Shown piece after piece: positions 7,496 to 15,762 of a DNA stretch of 56,881 bases. How positions within the stretch are numbered: the first letter of the stretch is position 1; each line of letters begins with the position of its first letter. This stretch comes from Rhodospirillales bacterium (GTDB lineage: Bacteria; Pseudomonadota; Alphaproteobacteria; Acetobacterales; Acetobacteraceae). The stretch covers positions 1 to 56,881 of the forward strand of contig JAGWQN010000112.1 of the NCBI GenBank assembly GCA_028869995.1, read 5' to 3'. Below the pieces are notes generated by a model. That model searched no databases. It was not told where the DNA came from and saw only the letters and a list, made by a program, of their open reading frames with translations. The translations under genes and the position numbers were made by a program.

Positions 7496-8382
7496 CCGCG
7501 CGCGCTCCGCGGGTCCAGGATGTCGCGCAGGCCGTCCCCCAGCAGATTGAAGCCGAGGACCGTGAGAAAGATGAACAGGCCGGGGAAGAGCGAATACCAC
7601 CAGGAATCCGGCATGTAGCTGCGGGCGGTGGAGATCATGGCGCCCCATTCCGGCGCCGGCGGCTTGGCGCCCAGGCCGATGAAGCCCAGGCTGGCGGCGG
7701 CGAGGATCGCCATGCCCATGTCCATGCTCGCCTTCACCACCAGCGGCGACACGCAGTTGGGCAGGATGTGGGTGAGCAGGATGCGCAGGTCCGACGAGCC
7801 CATCGTGCGGGCCGCGTCGACGAAGGGTTCGCCGCGCAGCGGCAGCGCCTTGGCCTCGATCAGCCGCACATAGCCGGGCCACCAGACGATCGCCAGCGCC
7901 ACCACACCGTGCAGGATGCCCGGGCCGAGCGCGGCGACGATGGCCAGGGCGAGCACGAGACCCGGCACGCACAGGAACATGTCGGTCGCGCGCATGATCA
8001 CGCTGCGCACCCGGCCGCCGAAATAGCCGGCGGCGATGCCGAGCGGGGTGCCGACCACGATGGCGATGCCGGTGATGGTCAGGCCGACCCACAGGCTGGT
8101 CCGGGTGGCCAACACCACACGGGTCAGGATGTCGTCGCCCATCTCGTCGGTGCCGAACCAGTGCGCCCAGGAGGGGGGCAGGAGCTTGCTCCCCAGGTGC
8201 ATCGCGCCGACGGCGTCGCGCGCGTCCGGGACAATCCAGGGGCCGATCGCGGCCAGCAGCAGGAACACGGCGACCAGGCCGAGGCCGAGCATGGTGGGCG
8301 GGTTGCGGCCGACCACCCAGGCGACGAATCGCAGCCGCCGCAGGCTGCGCCCGCGCGGGGCGCGTGCGGCCGCAGCCCTCAT
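7492..8382 (-). CDS. Peptide-type ABC transporter permease (DppC/OppC type)
   Basis: This 296-residue inner-membrane permease has a first helix around residues 28-50 (PTMLGLGLVAVFLLLAAIGPWIV). A periplasmic segment with HWFGTDEMGDDILTRV follows, a hallmark of DppC-type permeases. The EAA loop is DAARTMGSSDLRILLTHILPN, and the end is LGDGLRDILDPR. Together with the preceding DppB-type subunit it forms the translocation channel. The ATG at 8382 overlaps the stop of the DppB gene by four bases, so translation is probably coupled. Confidence 0.93.
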   Translation of the reverse strand: MRAAAARAPRGRSLRRLRFVAWVVGRNPPTMLGLGLVAVFLLLAAIGPWIVPDARDAVGAMHLGSKLLPPSWAHWFGTDEMGDDILTRVVLATRTSLWVGLTITGIAIVVGTPLGIAAGYFGGRVRSVIMRATDMFLCVPGLVLALAIVAALGPGILHGVVALAIVWWPGYVRLIEAKALPLRGEPFVDAARTMGSSDLRILLTHILPNCVSPLVVKASMDMGMAILAAASLGFIGLGAKPPAPEWGAMISTARSYMPDSWWYSLFPGLFIFLTVLGFNLLGDGLRDILDPRSARG

Positions 8383-9392
8383 TCCCCGGCCTCCCGCACC
8401 CTGGGGTCCAGCAGCCCGTAGGCCAGGTCCACCAGCAGGTTGGCCACCATGAACAGCACGCCGATGATCAGCGTCGTGCCCATGACCGGCTTGAAGTCGG
8501 ACGACACGGCGGAGTTCACCGCGTAGAGGCCGATGCCCGGCCAGTCGAACACGGTTTCGACCAGCACGGTGCTGCCCAGCATCCAGCCGAAGCGCAGGCC
8601 GATCATCGCCAGGGTCGGCAGCATGGCGTTCTTCAGGGCCAGGATGCCGACGATGCGGGCGCGCGAGACGCCGTGGGCGCGGGCGGCGGTGATGTAGTCG
8701 GCGTGCAGCACCTCGATCATCTCCGCCCGGTTCACCCGCACCACCGAGGCCAGGGCCGGCAGCGAGATCACCACGGCGGGCAGGATGGCATGGCGCAGCG
8801 CTGCCCAGAACAGCGCGAGCCGGCCGTGCAGCAGGGCATCGACGAGCACCATGCCGGTGATCGGTGCCGGCGGCGCGTCGGCGATGGAGAGCTGCCCGCC
8901 GATCGGCAGCCAGCCGAGCCAGCCGGAGAAGACCAGCAGCAGCAGCAGGCCGATCCAGAACTCCGGCAGCGCCATGCCTGAGACGGCGAAGATGCGGGCC
9001 ACGTGGTCCACGGCCCGGTCGCGCCGCACCGCGGCCCACATGCCGAGCGGCATGCCGAGGGCGACGGCGATCAGCATGCCGAGCAGCACCAGCTCGAGCG
9101 TTGCGGGCAGGAACGTGGCGAGGTCGGTGGCGACGGCGTGGCCGGTGACGATGGAATGGCCCAGGTCGCCCCGGGCGAGGCCCGCCACGTAGCGGAGAAA
9201 CTGGACCGGCAGTGGCCGGTCCAGCCCGTACTCGTGGCGGATCGTGGCGATCATGTCGGGCGTGGCGTCGGGACCGGCGGCGAGGGCCGCCGGGTCGGAC
9301 GGGGCAACGTTGCTGACCAGGAACGTGATCACCACCAGGCCGGACAGCATCAGCAGCATCAACCCCAGGCGGCGGACGATGAAGCGGATCAC
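8379..9392 (-). CDS. Peptide-type ABC transporter permease (DppB/OppB type)
   Basis: This 337-residue permease opens with MIRFIVRRLGLMLLMLSGLVVITF, the standard DppB first helix, followed by a large periplasmic loop with YGLDRPLPVQFLRYV and GDLGHSI. The EAA loop is ITAARAHGVSRARIVGILALKNA, and the protein ends LLDPRVREAGE. It is the first permease after the binding protein gene; a strong hairpin sits in the gap between them. Substrates of the class include peptides, nickel, glutathione and small amides. The neighbouring hydantoinase suggests an amide or lactam. Confidence 0.93.
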   Translation of the reverse strand: MIRFIVRRLGLMLLMLSGLVVITFLVSNVAPSDPAALAAGPDATPDMIATIRHEYGLDRPLPVQFLRYVAGLARGDLGHSIVTGHAVATDLATFLPATLELVLLGMLIAVALGMPLGMWAAVRRDRAVDHVARIFAVSGMALPEFWIGLLLLLVFSGWLGWLPIGGQLSIADAPPAPITGMVLVDALLHGRLALFWAALRHAILPAVVISLPALASVVRVNRAEMIEVLHADYITAARAHGVSRARIVGILALKNAMLPTLAMIGLRFGWMLGSTVLVETVFDWPGIGLYAVNSAVSSDFKPVMGTTLIIGVLFMVANLLVDLAYGLLDPRVREAGE

Positions 9393-9427
9393 GGCTCGCC
9401 ACCCCGCGGGCGGGTCACGATGAGGCC

Positions 9428-9460
9428 CCTCCCCTTGCGGGTCCAGGCCGCAAGGGGAGG
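9428..9460 (-). promoter_or_regulatory. Strong intercistronic hairpin after the binding-protein gene
   Basis: Perfect 13-base arms (CCTCCCCTTGCGG and CCGCAAGGGGAGG) with a 7-base loop lie between the binding-protein stop and the DppB start. In ABC operons such stems protect the upstream message and lower the downstream permease level. There is no T-tract, so full termination is unlikely. Confidence 0.65.
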
Positions 9461-9488
9461 CGTCGCCGTTCGCGTGCCCGCCCCGCCG

Positions 9489-11075
9489 TCACGCCACCCA
9501 CATCGGGTAGAAATCCACCTCGCCGGTGAGGCGCACCGGGCAGAACACGAAGCCGCGCACGTCGTCGCGCATCGCCCAGCGACGATCCTCCATCATGCCG
9601 AAGATCGCCGGCTGGTCGGCGACGATGCGTTTCTGGATCTCGGCGTAGAGGGCCATGCGCTTCGTCGGGTCGGTTTCCAGCCGCGCCGTCTCGACCATCT
9701 TGTCGAGCCCTGGGTCGGACAGGTGGTGCATGCCCCAATACCGGCCGGCTGCGGACGACGCGTATTGCGAGGCCACCACGTCCGGATCGGTGCTGACCGG
9801 GGTGACGTAGACGGCGATCATCGCGGGCCCTGTCTGCGGGTTGCTGCCGCGCGCGACCAGCTGCGGCCAGGGCATCGCCTGGACGTTCACCTTGATGTTC
9901 AGCGGCTGCAGCGACGACAGCACGGCCAGGCCGAGCTGCCGCTCGACCTCCAGCCCGGCGACGTAGACATAGTCGATGGTGAGCCCGCCCTTCGCCCACT
10001 TGGTCTTCGCGAGGTAGGCGCGAGCCTTTTCGAGATCGTGATGCGGCATGTCGGGCACCGCGATGTGGCCCGCCATGGCGTTGGGGAACGGGCTGTCCAT
10101 CAGCTTCGCAGCCCCGTTCTCGACCTGCAGGAACGCCTTGTAGTCCATCGCCCAGGCCAGCGCCTTGCGGAAGTTGAGGTCGGCGGTGGGACCGTGCTGC
10201 GTGTTCATCATGATGGTGAACGGCGTCATGCCCGGATTGCTGGACACCTTGATGCCGGCCGTCTTCGCCAGCTGGTCGTAATCCTGCGGCGTCATGTCGG
10301 TGACCATGTCGACCTGGCCGCGCAGCAGCGCCGCCTTGCGCGGTGCCGGTTCGCGGATCACCTGGTAGATCACGCCGGCCGGACGATTGGCGTCGCCCTC
10401 GGGCCAGCCCTTCCAGTAGTTGGCGACCGCCTGCAGATCCATCACCGCCTGCGGATCCCAGCGGCGGATCTTGAAGGGGCCCGAGCCCGCCGCATGGTCG
10501 GTGAGGTATTTCTGGCCCATGTCGCCGTTCACCGCGTGCGCCATCACCTCCTTCGGGTTGACGATGAACCACCACGGCACGAAGGACAGGAAGCCGGGGA
10601 ACGCCGATTTCAGCGTGAACACCACGGTGTGCGGATCGGCCGCCTTGATGCCGCTGGGATCGAGATGGTCCTTCAGCATCCACGCCACGCCCTTGTTCAG
10701 CTTCAGCCCGCGCTCATAGGAAAAGCGCACGGCCTCGGCATCCACCGGGTCGCCGTTGTGGAACGTCGCATTCTCCACCAGGTGGAAGGTCCAGGTCTTG
10801 CCGTCGGGGCTGCTCTCCCAGCTCTTGGCCAGCCAGGGGACGATGCGGGCGGGATTGTCGACGTATTTGGCCAGCGCGTCATAAATCGACTGCTGCATCA
10901 TCCGCGTCGAGTAGTCATATTTCACATGCGGATCGAGCACCGGCACCGGCTGGCCGCCGGAGAACACCAGCACCTTGCGCTTGCCCTCGCGCACGAAGGC
11001 ATCGGCCGGCTGGGTGTGCAGCCCGGCAGCCGCGGCGGCGGCGCTGCTGGCGATCAGGAAATTTCTGCGACGCAT
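9489..11075 (-). CDS. Extracellular solute-binding protein of the peptide ABC family (SBP_bac_5)
   Basis: The product has 528 residues. It begins MRRRNFLIASSAAAAAAGLHT, a twin-arginine-like signal followed by a small-residue stretch and a likely cleavage after ADA. The mature part follows the family 5 pattern: LDPHVKYDYSTRMMQQSIYDALAKY, FHLVENATFHNGDPVDAEAVRFSYERG, then FRKALAWAMDYKAF. The ATG at 11075 is chosen because GGAGGG precedes it and it gives a clean signal; another ATG lies four codons upstream at 11087 without a good site. It captures the substrate in the periplasm and delivers it to the four transporter subunits downstream. The gene lies 27 bases after the hydantoinase gene, so the transporter probably supplies that enzyme. 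Confidence 0.93.
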   Translation of the reverse strand: MRRRNFLIASSAAAAAAGLHTQPADAFVREGKRKVLVFSGGQPVPVLDPHVKYDYSTRMMQQSIYDALAKYVDNPARIVPWLAKSWESSPDGKTWTFHLVENATFHNGDPVDAEAVRFSYERGLKLNKGVAWMLKDHLDPSGIKAADPHTVVFTLKSAFPGFLSFVPWWFIVNPKEVMAHAVNGDMGQKYLTDHAAGSGPFKIRRWDPQAVMDLQAVANYWKGWPEGDANRPAGVIYQVIREPAPRKAALLRGQVDMVTDMTPQDYDQLAKTAGIKVSSNPGMTPFTIMMNTQHGPTADLNFRKALAWAMDYKAFLQVENGAAKLMDSPFPNAMAGHIAVPDMPHHDLEKARAYLAKTKWAKGGLTIDYVYVAGLEVERQLGLAVLSSLQPLNIKVNVQAMPWPQLVARGSNPQTGPAMIAVYVTPVSTDPDVVASQYASSAAGRYWGMHHLSDPGLDKMVETARLETDPTKRMALYAEIQKRIVADQPAIFGMMEDRRWAMRDDVRGFVFCPVRLTGEVDFYPMWVA

Positions 11076-11102
11076 GAAGCCCTCCATCGGTTCTTGTTGT
11101 TG

Positions 11103-14100
11103 CTACTCGGCGGCGGTGGCAGTGGCCCGGCCGGCAGACGCCGGGCGGCTGGTGACGTAGCCGTCGATCAGATCGGCTTCGATCGCTTCACGCGCGCGGT
11201 CGGCAGGGTCGCCGTAGCCCGCGCCGCCGGCCAGCTGCACCTCGACGATTTCGCGCGTGCTGGTCAGTGTCACCAGTTCGCCGGTGCCGCAATCATGCAG
11301 CAGGGCGCCATCGGGATCGCGCACCAGGCCGTGCACGCCACCGCCGGGGTTGCCGCCGAACAGGCCGGGCGTCTCCACGCCCACGCCTTCCGGATAAACC
11401 GAGACCAGCATCGGCAGGCCGTCATCGTAGAGCTTGCGCAGCCGCGACCGCACGCCCAGCCCGCCGCGGAACCGGCCGGCGCCGCCGGAATCGGCCACCA
11501 GCGTCTTCTCGAGCACCAGCACCGGTGCGCGGTTCTCCATCAGCTCCACCGAGGTGTTCGCCGCCGAGGTGGGCCACAGCAGCGCCGACTTGCCGTCGCC
11601 GCGCGCCGACCCGCCCTGCCCGCCGCCCATGAAGAAATGGTCGGAATAAAGGTGGCCGTCCCCATCGCGTCCGTACAGCATCAGCGCCACGGGCAGGCCC
11701 GTGGCAGCCTGCACCTGGTTCGGTGCCGCCTCGGCCAGGGCGCGGAAGACGTTGGGCGCGAGGTACCAGCCCACCCGGGTGCGCAGGTTCACCGAGGCGG
11801 GGCGGGTGCAGTTCAGCACCGAGCCCTCCGGCACCGTCACGGTGAAGGGCCGGTAGCAGCCGGCGTTGCCGCGCACATCGGGGCTCAGCATGCATTTCAG
11901 CGGGTAGGTCGCATGGGCGGCGGTGTAGTTGAACGTGCAGTTCAGCCCGCCGCGGGCGAGCTGCGGCGGTGCCCCCTCGAAGTCCAGCGTGATGCTGTCG
12001 CCCCGAACGGTCAGTGCCAGCGGGTAGCGCAGCTTCTCGCCCAGCGGGTTGTTCCAGGCTTCCGAGTGATACGTCCCGTCCGGCAGGGCCCGGATGGCGG
12101 CGCGCATCGCCACCTCGGACCTGGTCTGAACGACCTGCGCCAGCGCGCGCAGGTCGTGCATGCCGTACTCGTCCATGAACCGCACCAGCCGGTCGGCGCC
12201 GAGCCGGTTGGCCGCCATCATCGCGTGGATGTCGCCCAGCACCTCCTCGCTCTTGCGCACGTTCTCGGCGATCAGCTCCAGCAGGTCCTGGTTCGGCTGG
12301 CCGGCGCGGTAGAGCTTCATCGGCGGGATCTGCAATCCCTCCTCATAGATCTCGCGGGCCCGCAGGGCATCTTTCGTGCCGCCGATATCCCCGACATGGC
12401 CGACCGTGCCCATCAGCGCGACCAGCCGCTCGCCGCGGAACACGGGTGTCAGCACGGCGATGTCGAACAGGTGGCCGGCGCACAGCCAGGGATCGTTGGT
12501 GACCAGCACGTCCCCGGGGCGCAGCGTCTCGGGCGGGTATTTCGCCAGCATGGCGCGCACCGCCCGCGGCAGGGTCAGGTTGAACACCGGCATTGCCCGC
12601 GGCGAGTGCGCCAGCGTCTCGCCACTGGGATCGAGCAGTTCGCAGGCGAAGTCCTGCGCCTCCGAAACGATGAGGCTGAACGCGGTGCGCACGACGGTGT
12701 GCCACATCTCCTCGACGACCGAAATCAGCCTGCTCCACATGATCTCGAGCGACACTGGGTCGCTTTCGATCAGCGCGGCGGCTTCGGCGACCGGCGTCGC
12801 GGGCGTGATGCGCGCGGCCGCGGGCTGCGGCACGCCGACCGTGATGCGCAGCGCGCCGACGTCATCCACCACGAGGGAGTCGGCCGGGCCGATCACCGTG
12901 GTGGATTCGCGCTCCTCGATCATCGCCGGGCCGGCGATGCGCGCACCCGGGGCCAGGGCGTAGCGGTCATAGACCGGGGCCTCGACCATGCCATCGCCGA
13001 AATACGCCCGGCGCGTGCCCTTGCGGGCCGCACCCGCGCCCGCCGCGCCGGCCTGGGCGAGCGAGAGCGCGGGCAGCGGGCCACGGCAGCGCACCCGCAG
13101 CGAGATCGCCTGCACGCCGACACCGTCGTAAACCGAGCTGTAGCGCGCCGTGTAGGCGTTGCGGAACGCCTCCAGGATCGCGGGGATCGACTCGTCGGTC
13201 AGGGCACCCGCCGGCAGCGGCACGTTGATCTCGTGCATCTGCCCGGCCAGGCGCATGTCCGCCGACCGCTCCACCACCTGCTGGTCGCGCGCCACGCCGG
13301 CATCGGCAAGGCGGGCGCCGGCATCCGCCTCCAGTGCTGCCAGCACCGATTCCAGTGTTGCCGCGGACCCGGGCGCGTCGAGCGAGACGGGGTGCGAGCG
13401 CACCTGCTCGAAGGACAGTGGCGCAGAGAGAAAGCCGAGCGCCGAGGCAGCGCCGGAGGCGGGCGGGATCACCACCTCGCCCACGCCCAGCAGGCGGGCG
13501 ACCTCCACGGCATGCGCAGGCCCGGCGCCGCCGAAGCCCACCATGGCGTAGCGGCGCGGGTCGTGCCCCTTCTCCACGATGTGGATGCGCGCGGCGGCCG
13601 CCATGTTCTCGGTGACCATGCGGTGGATACCCCACGCCGTTGCCAGCGCCGAGAGACCCAGCCGGTCGCCGACCCCGGCAAGCGCGCGCTCGGCAGCGGG
13701 ACGGTCCAGCTTCATGCGGCCGCCGAGGAAGAAGTCCGGGTCGTAATAGCCCAGCGCCAGGTTGGCATCGGTTACGGTCGGTTCCGTCCCGCCCGCGCCA
13801 TAGCAGGCCGGTCCCGGATCGGCGCCCGCCGAACGCGGGCCGACCCGCAGCAGACCGACGTCATCGATCGCCGCGATCGAGCCGCCGCCGGCGCCGATCT
13901 CGATCATGTCGATCACCGGCGCCTTGATCGGCAGGCCGGAGCCGCGCTTGAAGCGGTGCACCCGCGCCGCCTCCATCATCGGCGCAATCGCCGCCTTGCC
14001 CCCCTCGATCAGGCAGGCCTTGGCGGTGGTGCCGCCCATGTCGAAGGAGATCACGTCCGCCTTGCCCGCGGCGGCACCGAAGAACGCGGTGGCCAGGCCC

Positions 14101-14912
14101 CCGCCCGCGGGGCCGCTCTCCAGCAGGCGGATCGGGAAGGCGCGCGCGGTGTCCACGGACACCAGGCCGCCGGCCGAGTGCATCAGCCACAGCGCCCCCG
14201 CGAAGGCTTGCGCCCGCAGCGCCGTCTCCAACCTGGCGAGGTAGCGCGCCATCAGCGGCTGGACGTAGGCATTCGCGCAGGTCGTCGTGCAGCGCTGGTA
14301 CTCCCACAGCTCGGCCACCACCTCGCTCGACAGCGACACCGCAAGCTGCGGGAACTCGGCGCGCAGCAGGGCGGCGGCCTGTTCTTCGTGCACCGGGTTG
14401 CGATAGGCGTGCAGGAAGCAGATCGCCACCGCCTCCACCCCCTGTTCCACCATGCGCCCGGCCGCCCGGCGCACCGCGGCGAGGTCGAGCGGCGTCACGA
14501 CCTTTCCGTCGCGGTCCATCCGCTCGGATACTTCCAGGCGGAGGCGGCGCGGCACCAGCGGGTCGGGGAATTGCAGGAACAGGTCGTAGATGTCGTAGCG
14601 CTGCTCGGTGCCCATCTCCAGGATATCGCGAAATCCCTCGGTGGTGAGCAGGCCGAGCTTCGCCCCGCGCCGCTCAATCAACGCATTGGTGACGAGCGTC
14701 GTGCCGTGCACCACATCCGCGACCTCGGCCATCGAGATGCCGGCGGCGGCGATCAGCTCCCCGAGCCCGGCCAGCGCGCCGACCGAGGGGTCGTCGGGCG
14801 TGGTGAGGCATTTGTGCAGCCGGATCTCCGAGCGCTGTGTATCGAGCAGGATGAAGTCGGTGAAGGTGCCGCCGATATCGAAGCCGATGCGGTAGCGGGG
14901 CGTGGGGGTCAT
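11103..14912 (-). CDS. Fused hydantoinase/5-oxoprolinase, HyuA-HyuB type
   Basis: This 1269-residue cytosolic enzyme joins the two subunits that are often separate. HyuA spans about residues 8-693: ATP-site start GFDIGGTFTDF, HGTTLVTNALI, HSAGG at 246, FDMGGTTAK at 291 and MVGFGGAGPAHA. HyuB begins about 715 (SDPVSLEIMWSRL), with SPRAMPVFNLTLP, VTNDPWLCAGHL, GHVGDIGG, and an end at AGGAGYGDP. The single-chain layout matches eukaryotic-type 5-oxoprolinase and several bacterial acetone-carboxylase/hydantoinase relatives. The family couples ATP hydrolysis to opening of a lactam or hydantoin ring. The actual ring substrate here is not known; the peptide-type importer downstream and AroM proteins upstream suggest a scavenged cyclic amide. 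Confidence 0.92.
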   Translation of the reverse strand: MTPTPRYRIGFDIGGTFTDFILLDTQRSEIRLHKCLTTPDDPSVGALAGLGELIAAAGISMAEVADVVHGTTLVTNALIERRGAKLGLLTTEGFRDILEMGTEQRYDIYDLFLQFPDPLVPRRLRLEVSERMDRDGKVVTPLDLAAVRRAAGRMVEQGVEAVAICFLHAYRNPVHEEQAAALLRAEFPQLAVSLSSEVVAELWEYQRCTTTCANAYVQPLMARYLARLETALRAQAFAGALWLMHSAGGLVSVDTARAFPIRLLESGPAGGGLATAFFGAAAGKADVISFDMGGTTAKACLIEGGKAAIAPMMEAARVHRFKRGSGLPIKAPVIDMIEIGAGGGSIAAIDDVGLLRVGPRSAGADPGPACYGAGGTEPTVTDANLALGYYDPDFFLGGRMKLDRPAAERALAGVGDRLGLSALATAWGIHRMVTENMAAAARIHIVEKGHDPRRYAMVGFGGAGPAHAVEVARLLGVGEVVIPPASGAASALGFLSAPLSFEQVRSHPVSLDAPGSAATLESVLAALEADAGARLADAGVARDQQVVERSADMRLAGQMHEINVPLPAGALTDESIPAILEAFRNAYTARYSSVYDGVGVQAISLRVRCRGPLPALSLAQAGAAGAGAARKGTRRAYFGDGMVEAPVYDRYALAPGARIAGPAMIEERESTTVIGPADSLVVDDVGALRITVGVPQPAAARITPATPVAEAAALIESDPVSLEIMWSRLISVVEEMWHTVVRTAFSLIVSEAQDFACELLDPSGETLAHSPRAMPVFNLTLPRAVRAMLAKYPPETLRPGDVLVTNDPWLCAGHLFDIAVLTPVFRGERLVALMGTVGHVGDIGGTKDALRAREIYEEGLQIPPMKLYRAGQPNQDLLELIAENVRKSEEVLGDIHAMMAANRLGADRLVRFMDEYGMHDLRALAQVVQTRSEVAMRAAIRALPDGTYHSEAWNNPLGEKLRYPLALTVRGDSITLDFEGAPPQLARGGLNCTFNYTAAHATYPLKCMLSPDVRGNAGCYRPFTVTVPEGSVLNCTRPASVNLRTRVGWYLAPNVFRALAEAAPNQVQAATGLPVALMLYGRDGDGHLYSDHFFMGGGQGGSARGDGKSALLWPTSAANTSVELMENRAPVLVLEKTLVADSGGAGRFRGGLGVRSRLRKLYDDGLPMLVSVYPEGVGVETPGLFGGNPGGGVHGLVRDPDGALLHDCGTGELVTLTSTREIVEVQLAGGAGYGDPADRAREAIEADLIDGYVTSRPASAGRATATAAE

Positions 14913-14930
14913 CTGCGGTCCTTCCGGGGC

Positions 14931-15545
14931 CTAGGCGAGCAACAGGTCGATGGCCGTCGCCACCAGGCGGCGGGCCAGCAGCACCGGGCGGCCGGATTCC
15001 TGTGCCACGATACGGCGCATGGGTTCGGTGTAGCCGATGCAGTGCATGACGATCAGGCCGGTATCGGCCAGCGCCCGGCCGGCGGCGCGCAGGGCGGCAT
15101 CCGGCTCGGGCCGGTAGGGCGAGGCGGCGGCAAAGCGCGTGGGCCGCGTGCCCACGGGTCCGAACGTATGGACCTGCTCGGGATCGGGCAGCATGACCCC
15201 GATCGAGGGGGCGCCGGTGGCGAGCCCCTCGGCGAAACGGTCCACCACGTGCTGCGGCTCGATGAACGGGGTCCGCAGGCGCCAGGCGGGGAAACGGCCG
15301 GTGCACAGCAGCACGATCAGGTCGAGGCCGCGGTTGTCGATGTCGGCCAGCAGCGCGGCGAGGCGGGGTTCCACCGCGGCGTGACGCATCACCACCTGGC
15401 GGCCGTCGCGCCGGCGCGAGACCAGGCGGGGCTCGTCGGCGACCGGAGCGAGCGCGGCGATCGTTCGATCGTCGAGGCCATCGAGCACGCCGAATTCGTG
15501 CGCCTCGACCGTGGTCTGGACCGCAGCCAACAGCGCGGGAACCAC
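14931..15545 (-). CDS. AroM-like protein (Asp/Glu racemase-like fold), cysteine-containing; start codon uncertain
   Basis: From the first canonical start, GTG at 15545, the product has 204 residues. However, the family's first strand (IGFVTIGQSPRTDVVP) is encoded upstream, in frame, without any ATG, GTG or TTG before a TAA. An ATC at 15596 stands 5 bases after a perfect AGGAGG and would give MGRRIGFVTIG if used as initiator. The protein has cysteines in VLLCTGRF (C81) and VMHCIGYTE (C169), the two places where the racemase-like superfamily carries its catalytic pair. It sits 18 bases before the hydantoinase gene, so it may racemise or bind the hydantoin-type product. AroM's own function is not established. 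Confidence 0.8.
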   Translation of the reverse strand: MVPALLAAVQTTVEAHEFGVLDGLDDRTIAALAPVADEPRLVSRRRDGRQVVMRHAAVEPRLAALLADIDNRGLDLIVLLCTGRFPAWRLRTPFIEPQHVVDRFAEGLATGAPSIGVMLPDPEQVHTFGPVGTRPTRFAAASPYRPEPDAALRAAGRALADTGLIVMHCIGYTEPMRRIVAQESGRPVLLARRLVATAIDLLLA

Positions 15546-15601
15546 GTCGGTGCGCGGCGACTGCCCAATGGTGACGAAGCCGATGCGACGGCCGATAGCC
15601 C

Positions 15602-15607
15602 CCTCCT
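15602..15607 (-). promoter_or_regulatory. Perfect Shine-Dalgarno facing an ATC codon
   Basis: On the minus strand AGGAGG is followed by GGGCT and then ATC at 15596, in frame with the AroM-like gene. Spacing is ideal for initiation there. No canonical start lies within reach until GTG at 15545. Confidence 0.6.
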
Positions 15608-15762
15608 CGCCGGATGAAGGGGGAGCTTATGGAGCGCGGTAGGACGGGGGAAGTACGTATCGACCCTTACGTGGGCCGGCGGCGAGGCCGCGGCGGGCAG
15701 CCCGTTGCGTGTTTCCTGCCGCGACCGCGCGCCGCATCACCCGTTTGCCGGCCGCGTCCCCT

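Noticed and set aside
9003-15617. A 2204-codon open frame on the plus strand
   Set aside because: It lies antisense to the binding protein, hydantoinase and AroM genes and is His/Arg/Gln/Ala-rich without any domain; such frames arise from strong GC bias at third codon positions.
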